From the NCBI GenBank assembly GCA_002337455.1, contig DDGC01000004.1, positions 273,762-324,214 of the forward strand: a stretch of 50,453 nucleotides of DNA, read 5' to 3'. Of this stretch, positions 35,069-43,731 are shown piece by piece. The stretch's first letter is position 1. Every line of letters begins with the position of its first letter. This DNA comes from Rhizobiales bacterium UBA1912 (GTDB lineage: Bacteria > Pseudomonadota > Alphaproteobacteria > Rhizobiales > Devosiaceae). The notes beneath the pieces were generated by a model. The model made no database searches and had not been told where the DNA came from. It saw only the letters and a program-made list of their open reading frames with translations. The translations under genes were made by a program, and so were the position numbers.

Positions 35069-35514
35069 TGGTCTCTCCCATTCTCGGTGATCTGGTAAAA
35101 GTCGTCTGACCTGTAAGCCGCAATGGTCTGGGGCCGATGGTGCATGGTCCAGGTTTCGAACGTCCATTGCGGGGCATTGGTGTCGATGGTCTTTGCGGGG
35201 AAGTAGGTCTGCGCCGTTGCGGTTCCACCACGCGCCTCGATCCCGATTGTGCCGCGCCGGTATTGGTCGCCCTCGAAGGCGTCGAGCCGCGCCATATCGC
35301 GCTGGTTCAATCCAGCGATGACAAGCCCTTGCGTCCATTCGTCAGCGCGGACCAGCGCCGGATACAGATTTCCGGGATAGTAGACGGTGCGCCACCCGAT
35401 GGCCCGGGCGTCGACCAGATCGCCGCGCGCCACGGCGCGGCCGAGGACGCCCTCGAGAATTTCCCGGTCGCGCAATGTGCCATAGGCAAAAAGGGGAAGA
35501 TCGGTTGCGTTCAT
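35065..35514 (-). CDS. Gamma-glutamylcyclotransferase-like (AIG2/GGCT) family protein
   Basis: The 149-residue product has the substrate-binding FAYGTLRD loop at the N-terminus and the catalytic glutamate in LDAFEGDQYRR, both hallmarks of the GGCT fold (gamma-glutamylcyclotransferase and gamma-glutamylamine cyclotransferase). It probably acts in the cytoplasm on gamma-glutamyl compounds; the exact substrate is not deducible. It is coupled to the MBL-fold gene. Confidence 0.87.
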   Translation of the reverse strand: MNATDLPLFAYGTLRDREILEGVLGRAVARGDLVDARAIGWRTVYYPGNLYPALVRADEWTQGLVIAGLNQRDMARLDAFEGDQYRRGTIGIEARGGTATAQTYFPAKTIDTNAPQWTFETWTMHHRPQTIAAYRSDDFYQITENGRDQ

Positions 35515-35635
35515 GAAAAGGTGACTATCAGGGTTGGCGACAATTCAAAACAAGGTGTTGCGGGCCAACCAACCCTATGCCATATAGCGCCCACCCAACG
35601 ACCCAAGCGGCGATCTTTTGCCGCGACACCAAGAC

Positions 35636-35726
<91 letters not shown>

Positions 35727-35897
35727 GTTCTGCAGCTATATGGCTGATAATTATACGTATTTCGGATTACAGCTTGCTCGGTGTGTACCTTTGTGTGCAC
35801 TTGCCCTGTTGGAAGCTGAATGCTGTCTCCCTAGTTACCTTTTTTGATCGCTTACAGACCTAGGATGTGGAGGCCATTTCAGGCAACGCTCAAGCTG

Positions 35898-36178
35898 TCA
35901 TCTTCGCTGCCCGGCGACCGCCACGTTTTCTATCGCTGCGATCGCCTCTTCCTGAAAGGGGTACATGCTGTCCTTGCCGAAGCTTTCGTCGGCAGGGCCC
36001 TGTGCCGCGGCATCGACATTAGTGGCGAGTTTGTCCAACAGGTCCTTGGGCGAGAACCAGGGTGTCATTGGGGTCGCGTGGTTGGTTTTCCGCCTGATAT
36101 CGCGATACCAGACGCCGGATTTTGTCAGCTACTGACGCACATAGGGCCGGCCGTTTGTGGCAAAGGCGAATGGCACGC
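35898..36178 (-). pseudogene. Type I restriction enzyme R subunit (HsdR) remnant
   Basis: Translation of the minus strand reads VPFAFATNGRPYVRQ, an in-frame TAG at 36129-36131, then LTKSGVWYRDIRRKTNHA, PWFSPKDLLDKLA and YPFQEEAIAAIENVAVAGQR, ending at a TGA at 35898. This is the order found just before the helicase Walker A of HsdR, where FATNGRPY is followed by a TKSGIWFRDLRR-like segment and then a YQ-x-x-AI helix. Only about 90 codons remain, with no methylase or specificity genes nearby. It is a clear decayed fragment. Confidence 0.75.
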
Positions 36179-36285
36179 GAAAAGAGCCCGAACTCACGGT
36201 AACGACCATTCGCAAGGGTGCGCCGCCGATAGAGTTAGAGAATGCTCGCCGCCGCAGGCTTCTGGCGATCAGCAGGGTACCTTCC

Positions 36286-36414
36286 GATCCAGTTACTAAC
36301 CCAGCAACAGGAGAAGTGATCGCGCATGTTGCTCGTTTTGGTCGCACGGAAGCTGAGAATGCGATTGTTGCGGCCAAGGCGGCATTTCCTTCTTGGTCTG
36401 GTTTGTTGCAGTAA
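36286..36414 (+). pseudogene. Aldehyde dehydrogenase N-terminal remnant (SSADH-like)
   Basis: About 42 codons encode DPVTNPATGEVIAHVARFGR and TEAENAIVAAKAAFPSW, the pattern near residues 20-65 of NAD(P)-dependent semialdehyde dehydrogenases, before a stop codon. No other part of the enzyme is seen nearby. It may be debris from a former catabolic gene associated with the neighbouring cluster or from an unrelated insertion. Confidence 0.6.
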
Positions 36415-36670
36415 AATAGCACTGCTCAAGGGACTCATGTCGATCAATGAGAAGGAAGAATCTTCTATAAAGGTGGCCTCCCCCTGGAAAGGGCCCGAGG
36501 GTCGGGATTTGGTCCTTGTTGCCTGCGCGTTCGATGCGTTGCAATAGATTTCGAAGTTCGCCGTGCAGGAACGTGATCAACCCCACGTTTGCACGGCCCA
36601 GCAGATGCCAGACCGGGAAAGAAGCCGGAGCGATCGCTGGCAGAAAACGCGACACACATGCTGTCGACAA

Positions 36671-37168
36671 TCATCTGTCGTTTTCCAGATTCGCCTGCAA
36701 CTTCTCGGCGATCGCGAACAGCGCCTCGCGCTCGTCGGGTGCAAGAATGGTGATAACCTGCGCCTGTCGCTTCCGGGCAACAACGATCACCTTGTCGTGG
36801 AGTTTCTGACCGCTCGCGGTTATGACGCAATCGATCTTCTTTCTGGGCGAATCCGCGCCCGGCTGGATGGCAAGAAGGTCCCGCTGTTCCAGCTTGCGCA
36901 CCACTCGGCTGACCTGAGCCTTATCGGTGGACGATTGGGCCACGACATCCCCGAAAGACAGAATCCCGGCATGAGCAACCAGAGAGAGAACGCGCCATTC
37001 CGCGATGGAAAGCCCGTGCGCGGACGCATAAGGCATCGTCACCTGACGTCGGAGCGCCCCCATCAGCGCACTCAGCCGCGTGGTCAGAAAGTCGTGCACC
37101 AGGAGATTTTCACCATCGGGTCCCAGGTCCGTCCATGGAGTGCGATCGGATTTTGGTTTCCGGTCCAC
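36671..37168 (-). CDS. MarR-family transcriptional regulator
   Basis: A 165-residue winged-helix regulator. The DNA-binding region spans about residues 55-115 (LSIAEWRVLSLVAHAG, TDKAQVSRVVRKLEQRDLL, and the wing with SPRKKIDCVITASGQ). The GTG start at 37168 is supported by AAGGAG 8 bases upstream. It is divergent from the molybdenum hydroxylase operon. Two GTTG-N6-CAAC palindromes lie in between, so it is the probable local repressor, released by an aromatic or related ligand as in other MarR proteins. Confidence 0.9.
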   Translation of the reverse strand: MDRKPKSDRTPWTDLGPDGENLLVHDFLTTRLSALMGALRRQVTMPYASAHGLSIAEWRVLSLVAHAGILSFGDVVAQSSTDKAQVSRVVRKLEQRDLLAIQPGADSPRKKIDCVITASGQKLHDKVIVVARKRQAQVITILAPDEREALFAIAEKLQANLENDR

Positions 37169-37264
37169 AGATGTCGCTCCTTCAATTTTTCCGCGCCAGC
37201 GGGGCAGCTGTGCCCTGTTCGCCCAAGAAATTCCAACCCTTTCTCCCGAGCCTCACGAATAATG

Positions 37265-37278
37265 GTTGTATAGTCAAC
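37265..37278. promoter_or_regulatory. Candidate MarR operator 1 (GTTG-N6-CAAC)
   Basis: A palindromic 14-mer, GTTG and CAAC around TATAGT, that overlaps the -35 box of the candidate operon promoter. Together with site 2 it forms an exact 11-bp inverted repeat (TAGTCAACAAA at 37271-37281 and TTTGTTGACTA at 37298-37308). Confidence 0.65.
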
Positions 37279-37294
37279 AAAAATGACAGATAGT
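37266..37294 (+). promoter_or_regulatory. Candidate promoter of the molybdenum hydroxylase operon
   Basis: TTGTAT (37266-37271) and GATAGT (37289-37294) are spaced by 17 bases. Its -35 lies inside operator 1, and its start point would fall at or next to operator 2, a geometry suited to repression. The leader to the ATG at 37375 also holds a small hairpin (CCGGAA / TTCCGG at 37332-37349). Confidence 0.45.
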
Positions 37295-37300
37295 GCCTTT

Positions 37301-37314
37301 GTTGACTAATCAAC
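37301..37314. promoter_or_regulatory. Candidate MarR operator 2 (GTTG-N6-CAAC)
   Basis: A second palindromic 14-mer, GTTG and CAAC around ACTAAT. Its centre lies 36 bp from that of site 1, about three and a half helical turns. Position suggests it blocks transcription start of the plus-strand operon. Confidence 0.65.
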
Positions 37315-37374
37315 ATCACAGGGTGCACCCACCGGAATGCGCCTTCCGGCCTCACAACACACGGAGAAGAACCG

Positions 37375-39663
37375 ATGGAGCACGAACCCGTAGGGCTCTC
37401 GCTTCCGCAGATGAATGCACGCGAAAAGGTTCTCGGTCGCGCCGTTTATGCCGGCGACATCAAGCTTGCGCGTATGCTACACGCCAAGGTTCTCCGCAGC
37501 CCCTATCCCCACGCGCGCATTGTTTCGATCGACACTAAAGACGCCAGAGCTCTTCCCGGCGTGCGGGCTATCGCCACCGGTACCGACGTCCCTGCCAGGA
37601 CCTGGGGTGTCAGCCACAAGCACCAGCATATCCTTGCCAGAGGCACCACCCGCTTCGTGGGTGAGGAAGTGGCGGCCGTGGTCGCCGACAGCGTCGATAT
37701 CGCAGAACAGGCCCTCGACCTGATCGACGTCGAATACGAGGAATTGCCGCCACTTCTCGATCCCGAGCGCTCCCTCGATCCAGAGTCCCCGCTGCTCCAC
37801 GAAGGCGGAAATCTCGCAGATGAGATCAATATCTCGCGCGGCGAAGTCGATAAGGGATTTGCCGCCGCCGACGTGATTCACGAACAAATCTATACGACCC
37901 ACTCCCAGTATCCCGGGTACATGGAGCCGATGGCCACCGTCGCCGCCACCGACGGCAGCGGTCGCCTCACTGTCTGGACCTCGACCCAAACCGTATTTCT
38001 CGCCCGCCAGCGACTGGCGGAAGCCCTCGACCGACCCATCTCCACCATTCGTGTGATCCAACCCGCCGTGGGCGGCGGCTTCGGGGGCAAGATCGTCGAA
38101 GAACGCAGCAGCGTCATTGCCGCTTATCTCGCGACTCTCGTCGACCGTCCGGTGCGCCTTGGCCTCACACGCATCGAGGACATGCTTTCGGGCTGTTTCA
38201 GCGTCCCCGAGCGTATCCGCCTCAAGATCGGCATGAAAAGCGACGGAACGATCGTCGCCAAGGAGGTCGATATCCTTGCCGATTGTGGCGCGTATGCGGG
38301 ACTTGCCCCCGACATCATGCTGGTTTCCGTCATGCGCAGCGACAACATGCAGCGCATCGAGAATATCCGCTCGCGCGCGCGCATGGTCTACACCCATACC
38401 ATGCCCCGGGGCGCCTTCCGCGGTTTCGGCGGCACCCAGATGCTGTTCGCCCTCAACAGCCACATGGCGACCATGGCCGAAAAGCTCGGACTCGACGTGT
38501 TCGATGTGCACCGCAAGAACGCCATCCAGGCGGGCGACACCACCGTCCACGACTGGAAAATCGGCAGCTGCGCCCTCCCCCAATGCCTAGACCATGTGCA
38601 GAACGCCATAGGCTGGACCGGGAAGCGCGCCCGTCCCAAGGGGCACGGAGCCTTGCGGCGCGGCATCGGCATGGCCATGGCCATGCATGTGAGCGGCAAT
38701 CGCACGATCGGCAATTGGGACGGTTCCACGATTGTGCTCAAGGTCAACGAGGACGGACGTGCCATTGTCCAGACCGGCGAATCCGACATGGGTCAGGGGG
38801 CGTTCACCATGCTTGCCCAGATATGCGCTCAGGAAATGAGCATCCCCGTCGATCACGTCACGGTCCGGCCCCCCGATACCGACACCTCCCCCTATGGCAT
38901 CGGCACGCTCGCCTCTCGGGTGACCATCAATGCGGGCATCGCCATGGTCGAAGCAGCGCGCATGGCACGCGCCGAGATTCTTGAAGCCGCTTCGGAAAAG
39001 TTCGGCCACGCCTCCGAAGCCCTCGAAATCAGGGATGGTGCGGTGCGCTCGAAGGGCAGCGGAAATCTGGTCGCAGGCTTGGACGAGGTCTGCCGCTACC
39101 ACATCTTCCGCCATGGAGGGGACGGCATTCTCGTCAAGTTCAGCCACGATCCTGTGACTGTGCGCATGAATGACGAGCATCGCGGTAACGTCGCGCCGGC
39201 CTATTCCTTTGCTGCCCAGTCGGTGGAGGTCGAAGTCGATACCGAGACCGGACAGGTTCGGGTCGTGGAAAGCTGGCTTGCCGACGATTGCGGTGTCGCG
39301 ATCAATCCTCTCGCCGTCCATGGTCAGTCCAATGGTGCCGCCGTCCAGGCAATTGGCTGGGCGCTCTATGAGGAGCTCCATTTCGAAGGCGGGCGTCTCG
39401 TCAATGGCGAACTCGCCGACTACACCATGGCGACCGCCGACGCGGTGCCGACCCTTCACAGCGAGATTGTTGAATCCTTCGAACCCAACGGCCCGCTCGG
39501 TGCCAAGGGCGGTAGCGAGACCGCCATCCTGCCGGGAGCCCCCGCCATCGCCAACGCCGTATACGACGCGATCGGCGTTCGCATTACCGATCTACCCATC
39601 ACCCCTGAAAAAATTCTGGCCGGACTAGCGGCGCAAAGGGAGGCCGCTCGTGCTGCCGTTTGA
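37375..39663 (+). CDS. Molybdenum hydroxylase large subunit (xanthine dehydrogenase/CoxL family)
   Basis: A 762-residue molybdopterin-cytosine-dinucleotide-type catalytic subunit, cytoplasmic (no Tat signal). Family features are an N-terminal a/b hammerhead domain (VLGRAVYAGDIK, LHAKVLRSPYPHARI), GGGFGGK, RGAFRGFGGTQ, the cofactor loop DMGQGAFT, and a C-terminal GAKGGSETAILPGAPAIAN carrying the probable catalytic glutamate. The AYRCSFR loop of true form I CO dehydrogenase is absent, so CO oxidation is unlikely. The substrate is unknown; N-heterocycles, aldehydes or aromatic thioesters are family possibilities. A GGAG site 8 bases upstream supports the start. First gene of the operon. Confidence 0.93.
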   Translation: MEHEPVGLSLPQMNAREKVLGRAVYAGDIKLARMLHAKVLRSPYPHARIVSIDTKDARALPGVRAIATGTDVPARTWGVSHKHQHILARGTTRFVGEEVAAVVADSVDIAEQALDLIDVEYEELPPLLDPERSLDPESPLLHEGGNLADEINISRGEVDKGFAAADVIHEQIYTTHSQYPGYMEPMATVAATDGSGRLTVWTSTQTVFLARQRLAEALDRPISTIRVIQPAVGGGFGGKIVEERSSVIAAYLATLVDRPVRLGLTRIEDMLSGCFSVPERIRLKIGMKSDGTIVAKEVDILADCGAYAGLAPDIMLVSVMRSDNMQRIENIRSRARMVYTHTMPRGAFRGFGGTQMLFALNSHMATMAEKLGLDVFDVHRKNAIQAGDTTVHDWKIGSCALPQCLDHVQNAIGWTGKRARPKGHGALRRGIGMAMAMHVSGNRTIGNWDGSTIVLKVNEDGRAIVQTGESDMGQGAFTMLAQICAQEMSIPVDHVTVRPPDTDTSPYGIGTLASRVTINAGIAMVEAARMARAEILEAASEKFGHASEALEIRDGAVRSKGSGNLVAGLDEVCRYHIFRHGGDGILVKFSHDPVTVRMNDEHRGNVAPAYSFAAQSVEVEVDTETGQVRVVESWLADDCGVAINPLAVHGQSNGAAVQAIGWALYEELHFEGGRLVNGELADYTMATADAVPTLHSEIVESFEPNGPLGAKGGSETAILPGAPAIANAVYDAIGVRITDLPITPEKILAGLAAQREAARAAV

Positions 39664-40525
39664 ATTTCTCGAGCCTCAAACCCTCGCCGATGCCATCGCC
39701 ATGCTGGGCGATCATGATGACGATGCCTGCGTGTTCGGTGGTGGCACCGCCCTTTTGCTTGCCATGCGCCAGCGCATGATCGCCGCCAACGTTGTCGTTT
39801 CGCTCGGGGCACTGGATCAGTTGCGCGGCGTGACCTTTTCTCCCGGTCAGGGTCTGCGCATCGGCGCCATGACTTGCCACGCAGAGATCGCCCGCGCGGA
39901 ACCTGTTCACGCCCATTATCCGGTTCTGGCGCAGCTCTTTTCCGGCCTCGCCAATCCGCAGGTGCGCAATCAGGGCACGGTAGGTGGCAATGTCTGCTAC
40001 GCCGATCCGGCCACCGATCCCCAATCGTGCCTCATTGCGCTCGGTGCGAACGTCATCATCGCCGGACCAGATGGTGAACGCCGCCTGCCCATGCGCGAGT
40101 TTGTCGTCGATTTCTTCACCACAGCCCTGGAGCCCGGCGAGATTCTCACCCAGATCATCGTCCCACCGCCTTCTCCTCAGACCGTCGGCCATTACCGTCG
40201 TTTGCTGCGCACCCCTGCCGAGCATCGCCCCGTCGCCAACGTTTCCCTGGTCGTCACCGAACGCTCGAACGCATGGGACGCCGTAAGTCTCGTCATCGGC
40301 GCCGCCGTGCCGGTGGCGCAGACAATGTATCGCGCCGAAGCATTCCTGTGCGGACGTCCTCTGTCGCTCGACCTCGCCGAAGAGGCAGCCCAAATTGTTG
40401 CCGAAGACCTCAACCCGGTCTCGGACGGTCGCGGTGACGCTGCTTTTCGCACCCAGATTGTGCGCGCAGCGACCCGCAGGATCATCGCAGAAGCCGCCGG
40501 GCTCGACTGGAGTAAGGCCTCATGA
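39650..40525 (+). CDS. Molybdenum hydroxylase FAD-binding medium subunit
   Basis: A 291-residue FAD subunit passing electrons from the Fe-S clusters to the acceptor. The flavin motifs are CVFGGGTALLLAMRQ and NPQVRNQGTVGGNVCYADP (about residues 98-116); a CO dehydrogenase flavoprotein C-terminal domain follows. The GTG start at 39650 lies inside the last codons of the large-subunit gene, with AAAGGGAGG just upstream, so the two are translationally coupled. Confidence 0.93.
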   Translation: MLPFEFLEPQTLADAIAMLGDHDDDACVFGGGTALLLAMRQRMIAANVVVSLGALDQLRGVTFSPGQGLRIGAMTCHAEIARAEPVHAHYPVLAQLFSGLANPQVRNQGTVGGNVCYADPATDPQSCLIALGANVIIAGPDGERRLPMREFVVDFFTTALEPGEILTQIIVPPPSPQTVGHYRRLLRTPAEHRPVANVSLVVTERSNAWDAVSLVIGAAVPVAQTMYRAEAFLCGRPLSLDLAEEAAQIVAEDLNPVSDGRGDAAFRTQIVRAATRRIIAEAAGLDWSKAS

Positions 40526-40998
40526 GCACCCATCAGATATCCATTACCCTGAACGGCGAGGCGATGGACCTCGAAGTGCCCTCAAACCGGCTTCTTGCCG
40601 ATTTCCTGCGCGACGACCTGGCCATGACCGGTACGAAGCGCGGGTGCGAGACCGGCGTTTGCGGCGCGTGCTCGATCCACGTCGATGGCGCGGTCGCAAA
40701 ATCGTGCCTCAACCTCGTTGTGCAGATGAACGGCAAGGCGATCACTACGGTCGAAGGGCTTGCCCAGGGGCAGACTCTCCACGTCCTCCAGCAGAGCTTC
40801 ATGGAGTGTGGGGGCTTGCAATGCGGATATTGCACGCCAGGGTTTCTCATGGCCGCTGCAGATCTGCTCTCGCGGAACACCGACCCGGACGAAATGGAAA
40901 TCCGCAGGGCACTATCGGGCAACATATGCCGCTGTACCGGATATCAAGGCATCGTGGACGCTGTCCGCCAAGCCGCGGAGAAACTGAATGGAAATTGA
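40522..40998 (+). CDS. Molybdenum hydroxylase 2Fe-2S small subunit
   Basis: A 158-residue electron-transfer subunit. The plant-ferredoxin-like cluster is held by CETGVCGACSIHVDG plus a following Cys, and the second cluster by ECGGLQCGYCTPGF and NICRCTGYQGI. All eight cysteines are present. It overlaps the FAD-subunit gene by four bases. The L-M-S gene order differs from coxMSL. Confidence 0.95.
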   Translation: MSTHQISITLNGEAMDLEVPSNRLLADFLRDDLAMTGTKRGCETGVCGACSIHVDGAVAKSCLNLVVQMNGKAITTVEGLAQGQTLHVLQQSFMECGGLQCGYCTPGFLMAAADLLSRNTDPDEMEIRRALSGNICRCTGYQGIVDAVRQAAEKLNGN

Positions 40999-41722
40999 AC
41001 TTTCGCACGTTTTTTCAGAGCCCGCCGACGCGTTGTGGGCGGTCCTGCTTGATCCTGAACAGGTCTCGAAATGCGTCCCCGGCATGCAGTCGGTCGATGT
41101 GATCAGCGACACCGAGTATCATGCGCGTATCAAGGTCAAGATCGCCTTCATAAGCGCCAACTTCACCATCCGCACGCTCATCACCGAAGCCAACCGGCCC
41201 CATTATCTCCAGGCCGAGGCTTCCGGTCAGGACAAGTCGGTTGGAAGTTCGGTCAAGGCCATTGTCAATATGAACCTTACCGATGTCGGCGAGGGCAGGA
41301 CCGAACTGCGCGTCAAGGGAAGCGCGACGGTCCTCGGACGGCTGGGCACGTTGGGCCTCAATCCCATGCGCACCAAGGCGGAACGTATGTGGGAGCAATT
41401 CTGTGGCGCTCTCGAAGCCCATTTGTCGGGAGATCGTGCCGACGAGGCAAATACCGTTCCCGATCGACCTGATGCGCGATCGCCAGGCTCAGCCGCCGAT
41501 GCCACCCGGCCACTCACGCCTTCGGCACCATCATCCGCTCCGCGGTCGGCACGAAGAGCGAAGGGGCTCTTTTCCTGGTTCGGATCGAGAGACAAGACCG
41601 AAGGCTTGCGCATCGAAGTCCACAGGACAGATACGCGCGTCGTGATCTCCTGCCCGGCATCCCATGCCGACCAATGCTTTGCATGGCTCGATCGTCAGCT
41701 CGGGCCACAAGAGGGCAAATAA
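40988..41722 (+). CDS. CoxG-like SRPBCC family protein
   Basis: A 244-residue protein: an N-terminal START/SRPBCC domain (about 1-150, beginning MEIELSHVFSEPADALWAVL, with DVISDTEYHARIKVKIAFI) as in CoxG. CoxG helps attach CO dehydrogenase to the membrane and supports related molybdenum enzymes. A Pro/Ser/Ala-rich linker (about 155-200) leads to a short C-terminal segment (EGLRIEVHRTDTRVVIS). No obvious membrane anchor is seen, unlike typical CoxG. It overlaps the small-subunit gene by 11 bases, strongly suggesting joint function. Confidence 0.88.
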   Translation: MEIELSHVFSEPADALWAVLLDPEQVSKCVPGMQSVDVISDTEYHARIKVKIAFISANFTIRTLITEANRPHYLQAEASGQDKSVGSSVKAIVNMNLTDVGEGRTELRVKGSATVLGRLGTLGLNPMRTKAERMWEQFCGALEAHLSGDRADEANTVPDRPDARSPGSAADATRPLTPSAPSSAPRSARRAKGLFSWFGSRDKTEGLRIEVHRTDTRVVISCPASHADQCFAWLDRQLGPQEGK

Positions 41723-41887
41723 CGCTCAATCGAACAACAGGCTGACTTCAAAGGGAAAAAAATGACCACTGGAAACATGACACGGCCGCCCGGCGAAACG
41801 CTCCGGCCCCGACACTCTCAAAAAACACCGAACTCAATCGCCGATGTTGCGCATCTTAGCCGCCGCAACACCAGGGAGAAGATGCCT

Positions 41888-42883
41888 ATGCTTTCCAAAC
41901 TGCTCACACTGACCGCTGCTTCGACCCTCATGATCGCCATCGCACCTGCGGTCCAGGCTCAGGACGTCACGCGTCTCACGGTCGCCTTGCCGGTCAACCT
42001 GTGCCTCGCCAATTGGCCCTTCTATGTCGCTGCCTCCGAAGGCATGTTCGCCGAAGAAGGACTTGATGTTGCCATGGAGGGGCTCGACGGATCTTCCACC
42101 GCCATTCAGGCAACGCTAGCCGGTCAGTCCCAGATCGCAGTCTCCGCTCCTGCCGATGTGCTTGCGGCGAGCGGCGCGGGCGCCAATCTCATCGGATTTT
42201 ACAGCTTCTACCAGTATCTCCCCTTCGATCTTGTCACGCTCGCCGATTCCGATATCGCGTCCCTGGCTGACCTCGAAGGAAGAACGATCGGCATGTCCAG
42301 TCCCGGCGGTGGCGAAGCGATCTTCATGCGCTCGGTCATGAGCAATTCGGAAATCGAGGAAGGCTCTTATGAAGAGCTTGCCGTGGGTGAAGGCAGCGCC
42401 GCCGCAACGGCACTGACCAGCGGCGTCGTCGATGCCTTCTCGGCTTCCTTTGTCGACGAAATCATCTTTTCGGCCATGGGCCTCTCCTACCAAAAGCTCA
42501 AAAGCGAGACCTATCCGGCCGTGACGGGGCTGGTTCTCACCACGCCGCTCGATTACTTCGAGGCCAATCCGAACGTCATCGAAGGTATTGGTCGCGGCCT
42601 CGCCCGTGCCACAGCGGCAGGGCTTGCGGATCGCGATCTGGTCGTTTCCGTGTGTGGCGCCGTAGCCCCGCAGGAAACCGAGGATATGGGCTTCGCCACC
42701 TCGGTGCTCGACGCTGTCGATCCCATCTTCACCCTGCTCGAGCCCACGAACGGTCAATACGGCCAAACCGACGAAGCAGGCTGGGCCGAGTATCGCGACC
42801 TCATCATCGAGATCGGAATTGCGCGGCCGGCTGCTGCCGAAACCGAGGTCTCCAACCAGTACGTCTCGGTCTGGAACCAGTAA
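41888..42883 (+). CDS. ABC transporter substrate-binding protein (NitT/TauT type)
   Basis: Periplasmic binding protein. From the ATG at 41888 (MLSKLLTLTAAS) it is 331 residues with a clean signal peptide ending AVQA-Q; GGGAG lies 9 bases upstream. Longer in-frame starts (41882, 41762) exist but bury the signal peptide. The fold is NMT1/SsuA-like: WPFYVAASEGMFAEEGLDV, GMSSPGGGEAIFM and GVVDAFSASFVDE. It is coupled to the ATPase gene (TAATG). It should bind the substrate of the molybdenum enzyme or its precursor. Confidence 0.9.
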   Translation: MLSKLLTLTAASTLMIAIAPAVQAQDVTRLTVALPVNLCLANWPFYVAASEGMFAEEGLDVAMEGLDGSSTAIQATLAGQSQIAVSAPADVLAASGAGANLIGFYSFYQYLPFDLVTLADSDIASLADLEGRTIGMSSPGGGEAIFMRSVMSNSEIEEGSYEELAVGEGSAAATALTSGVVDAFSASFVDEIIFSAMGLSYQKLKSETYPAVTGLVLTTPLDYFEANPNVIEGIGRGLARATAAGLADRDLVVSVCGAVAPQETEDMGFATSVLDAVDPIFTLLEPTNGQYGQTDEAGWAEYRDLIIEIGIARPAAAETEVSNQYVSVWNQ

Positions 42884-43731
42884 TGATGGCTCCGCGCGCA
42901 ACCGAAAAGGTCAGCGAGGGCGACGGGCGGGCGAACTTCTCGCCCGCCTCCCCCGTACCCTCTTCCACCGCGGTCAACATCCGCAATGTGACCCGGACCT
43001 TTGGCTCGGTCACCGCTTTGAGCGATGTGTCGCTTGACGTGGCCGAAGGCGAGTTCGTCGTCCTGCTAGGACCGTCCGGTTGCGGCAAGTCGACCCTGCT
43101 TAACATCATCGCGGGCCTGCTGCCCGCCACACGGGGTGTTGCCGAGGTCGGCGGCCACCCGGTATCTGGCGTGCCCGACGCCATTGGCATGATGTTTCAG
43201 AAGGCCGTGCTGCTCCCCTGGCGCTCGGTTCGCGACAACATCGTTCTCCCAATCGAGATCGCCAGAGGTCGCAAGGCCGCCCGGGCCGCCCAGACCCGCG
43301 TCGACGAGCTTCTGGAACTCGTCGGCCTCACCGGTTTCGGCGACCGTATGCCGAACGAGTTGTCTGGCGGCATGCAGCAGCGCGCCGCGATCTGCCGCAT
43401 GTTGATCAACGATCCGCCTATTCTGTTGCTCGACGAACCGTTCGGCGCGCTTGACGAGTTCACGCGCGAGCACATGAATATGCAGATGCTCGATCTCACC
43501 AACCGCTTGGGCCGCACAGCGATTCTTGTGACTCACTCCATCTCCGAAGCGGTGTTCCTCGCCGACCGCATCGTGGTGATGAGCGCCCGTCCGGGCCGCA
43601 TTGCGGGCATCATCGATGTCGGACTCCCCGAGCACCGCAGCCCCGATATCACGACCAGCCCCCAATTCCAGCACGTCGTGGAGCAGGCCCGCGGAATGCT
43701 TCAGATCGGCTACGCCATGGAGAATGACTGA
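42883..43731 (+). CDS. ABC transporter ATP-binding protein (SsuB/TauB type)
   Basis: A 282-residue ATPase with Walker A GPSGCGKST, signature LSGGMQQR, Walker B ILLLDEPFGALDE and H-loop VTHSISEAVFL. A poorly conserved N-terminal stretch of about 40 residues precedes the domain. It shares one base with the stop of the binding protein and with the start of the permease gene (TGATG). Confidence 0.95.
   Translation: MMAPRATEKVSEGDGRANFSPASPVPSSTAVNIRNVTRTFGSVTALSDVSLDVAEGEFVVLLGPSGCGKSTLLNIIAGLLPATRGVAEVGGHPVSGVPDAIGMMFQKAVLLPWRSVRDNIVLPIEIARGRKAARAAQTRVDELLELVGLTGFGDRMPNELSGGMQQRAAICRMLINDPPILLLDEPFGALDEFTREHMNMQMLDLTNRLGRTAILVTHSISEAVFLADRIVVMSARPGRIAGIIDVGLPEHRSPDITTSPQFQHVVEQARGMLQIGYAMEND

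Noticed and set aside
37300..37374. Molybdenum-cofactor riboswitch in the hydroxylase leader
   Set aside because: The leader is only about 75 nt with one small hairpin, too short for the known Moco motif.
37375..40998. Aerobic CO dehydrogenase (coxMSL)
   Set aside because: Gene order is L-M-S and the large subunit lacks the AYRCSFR active-site loop needed for the Cu-Mo centre of form I enzymes.
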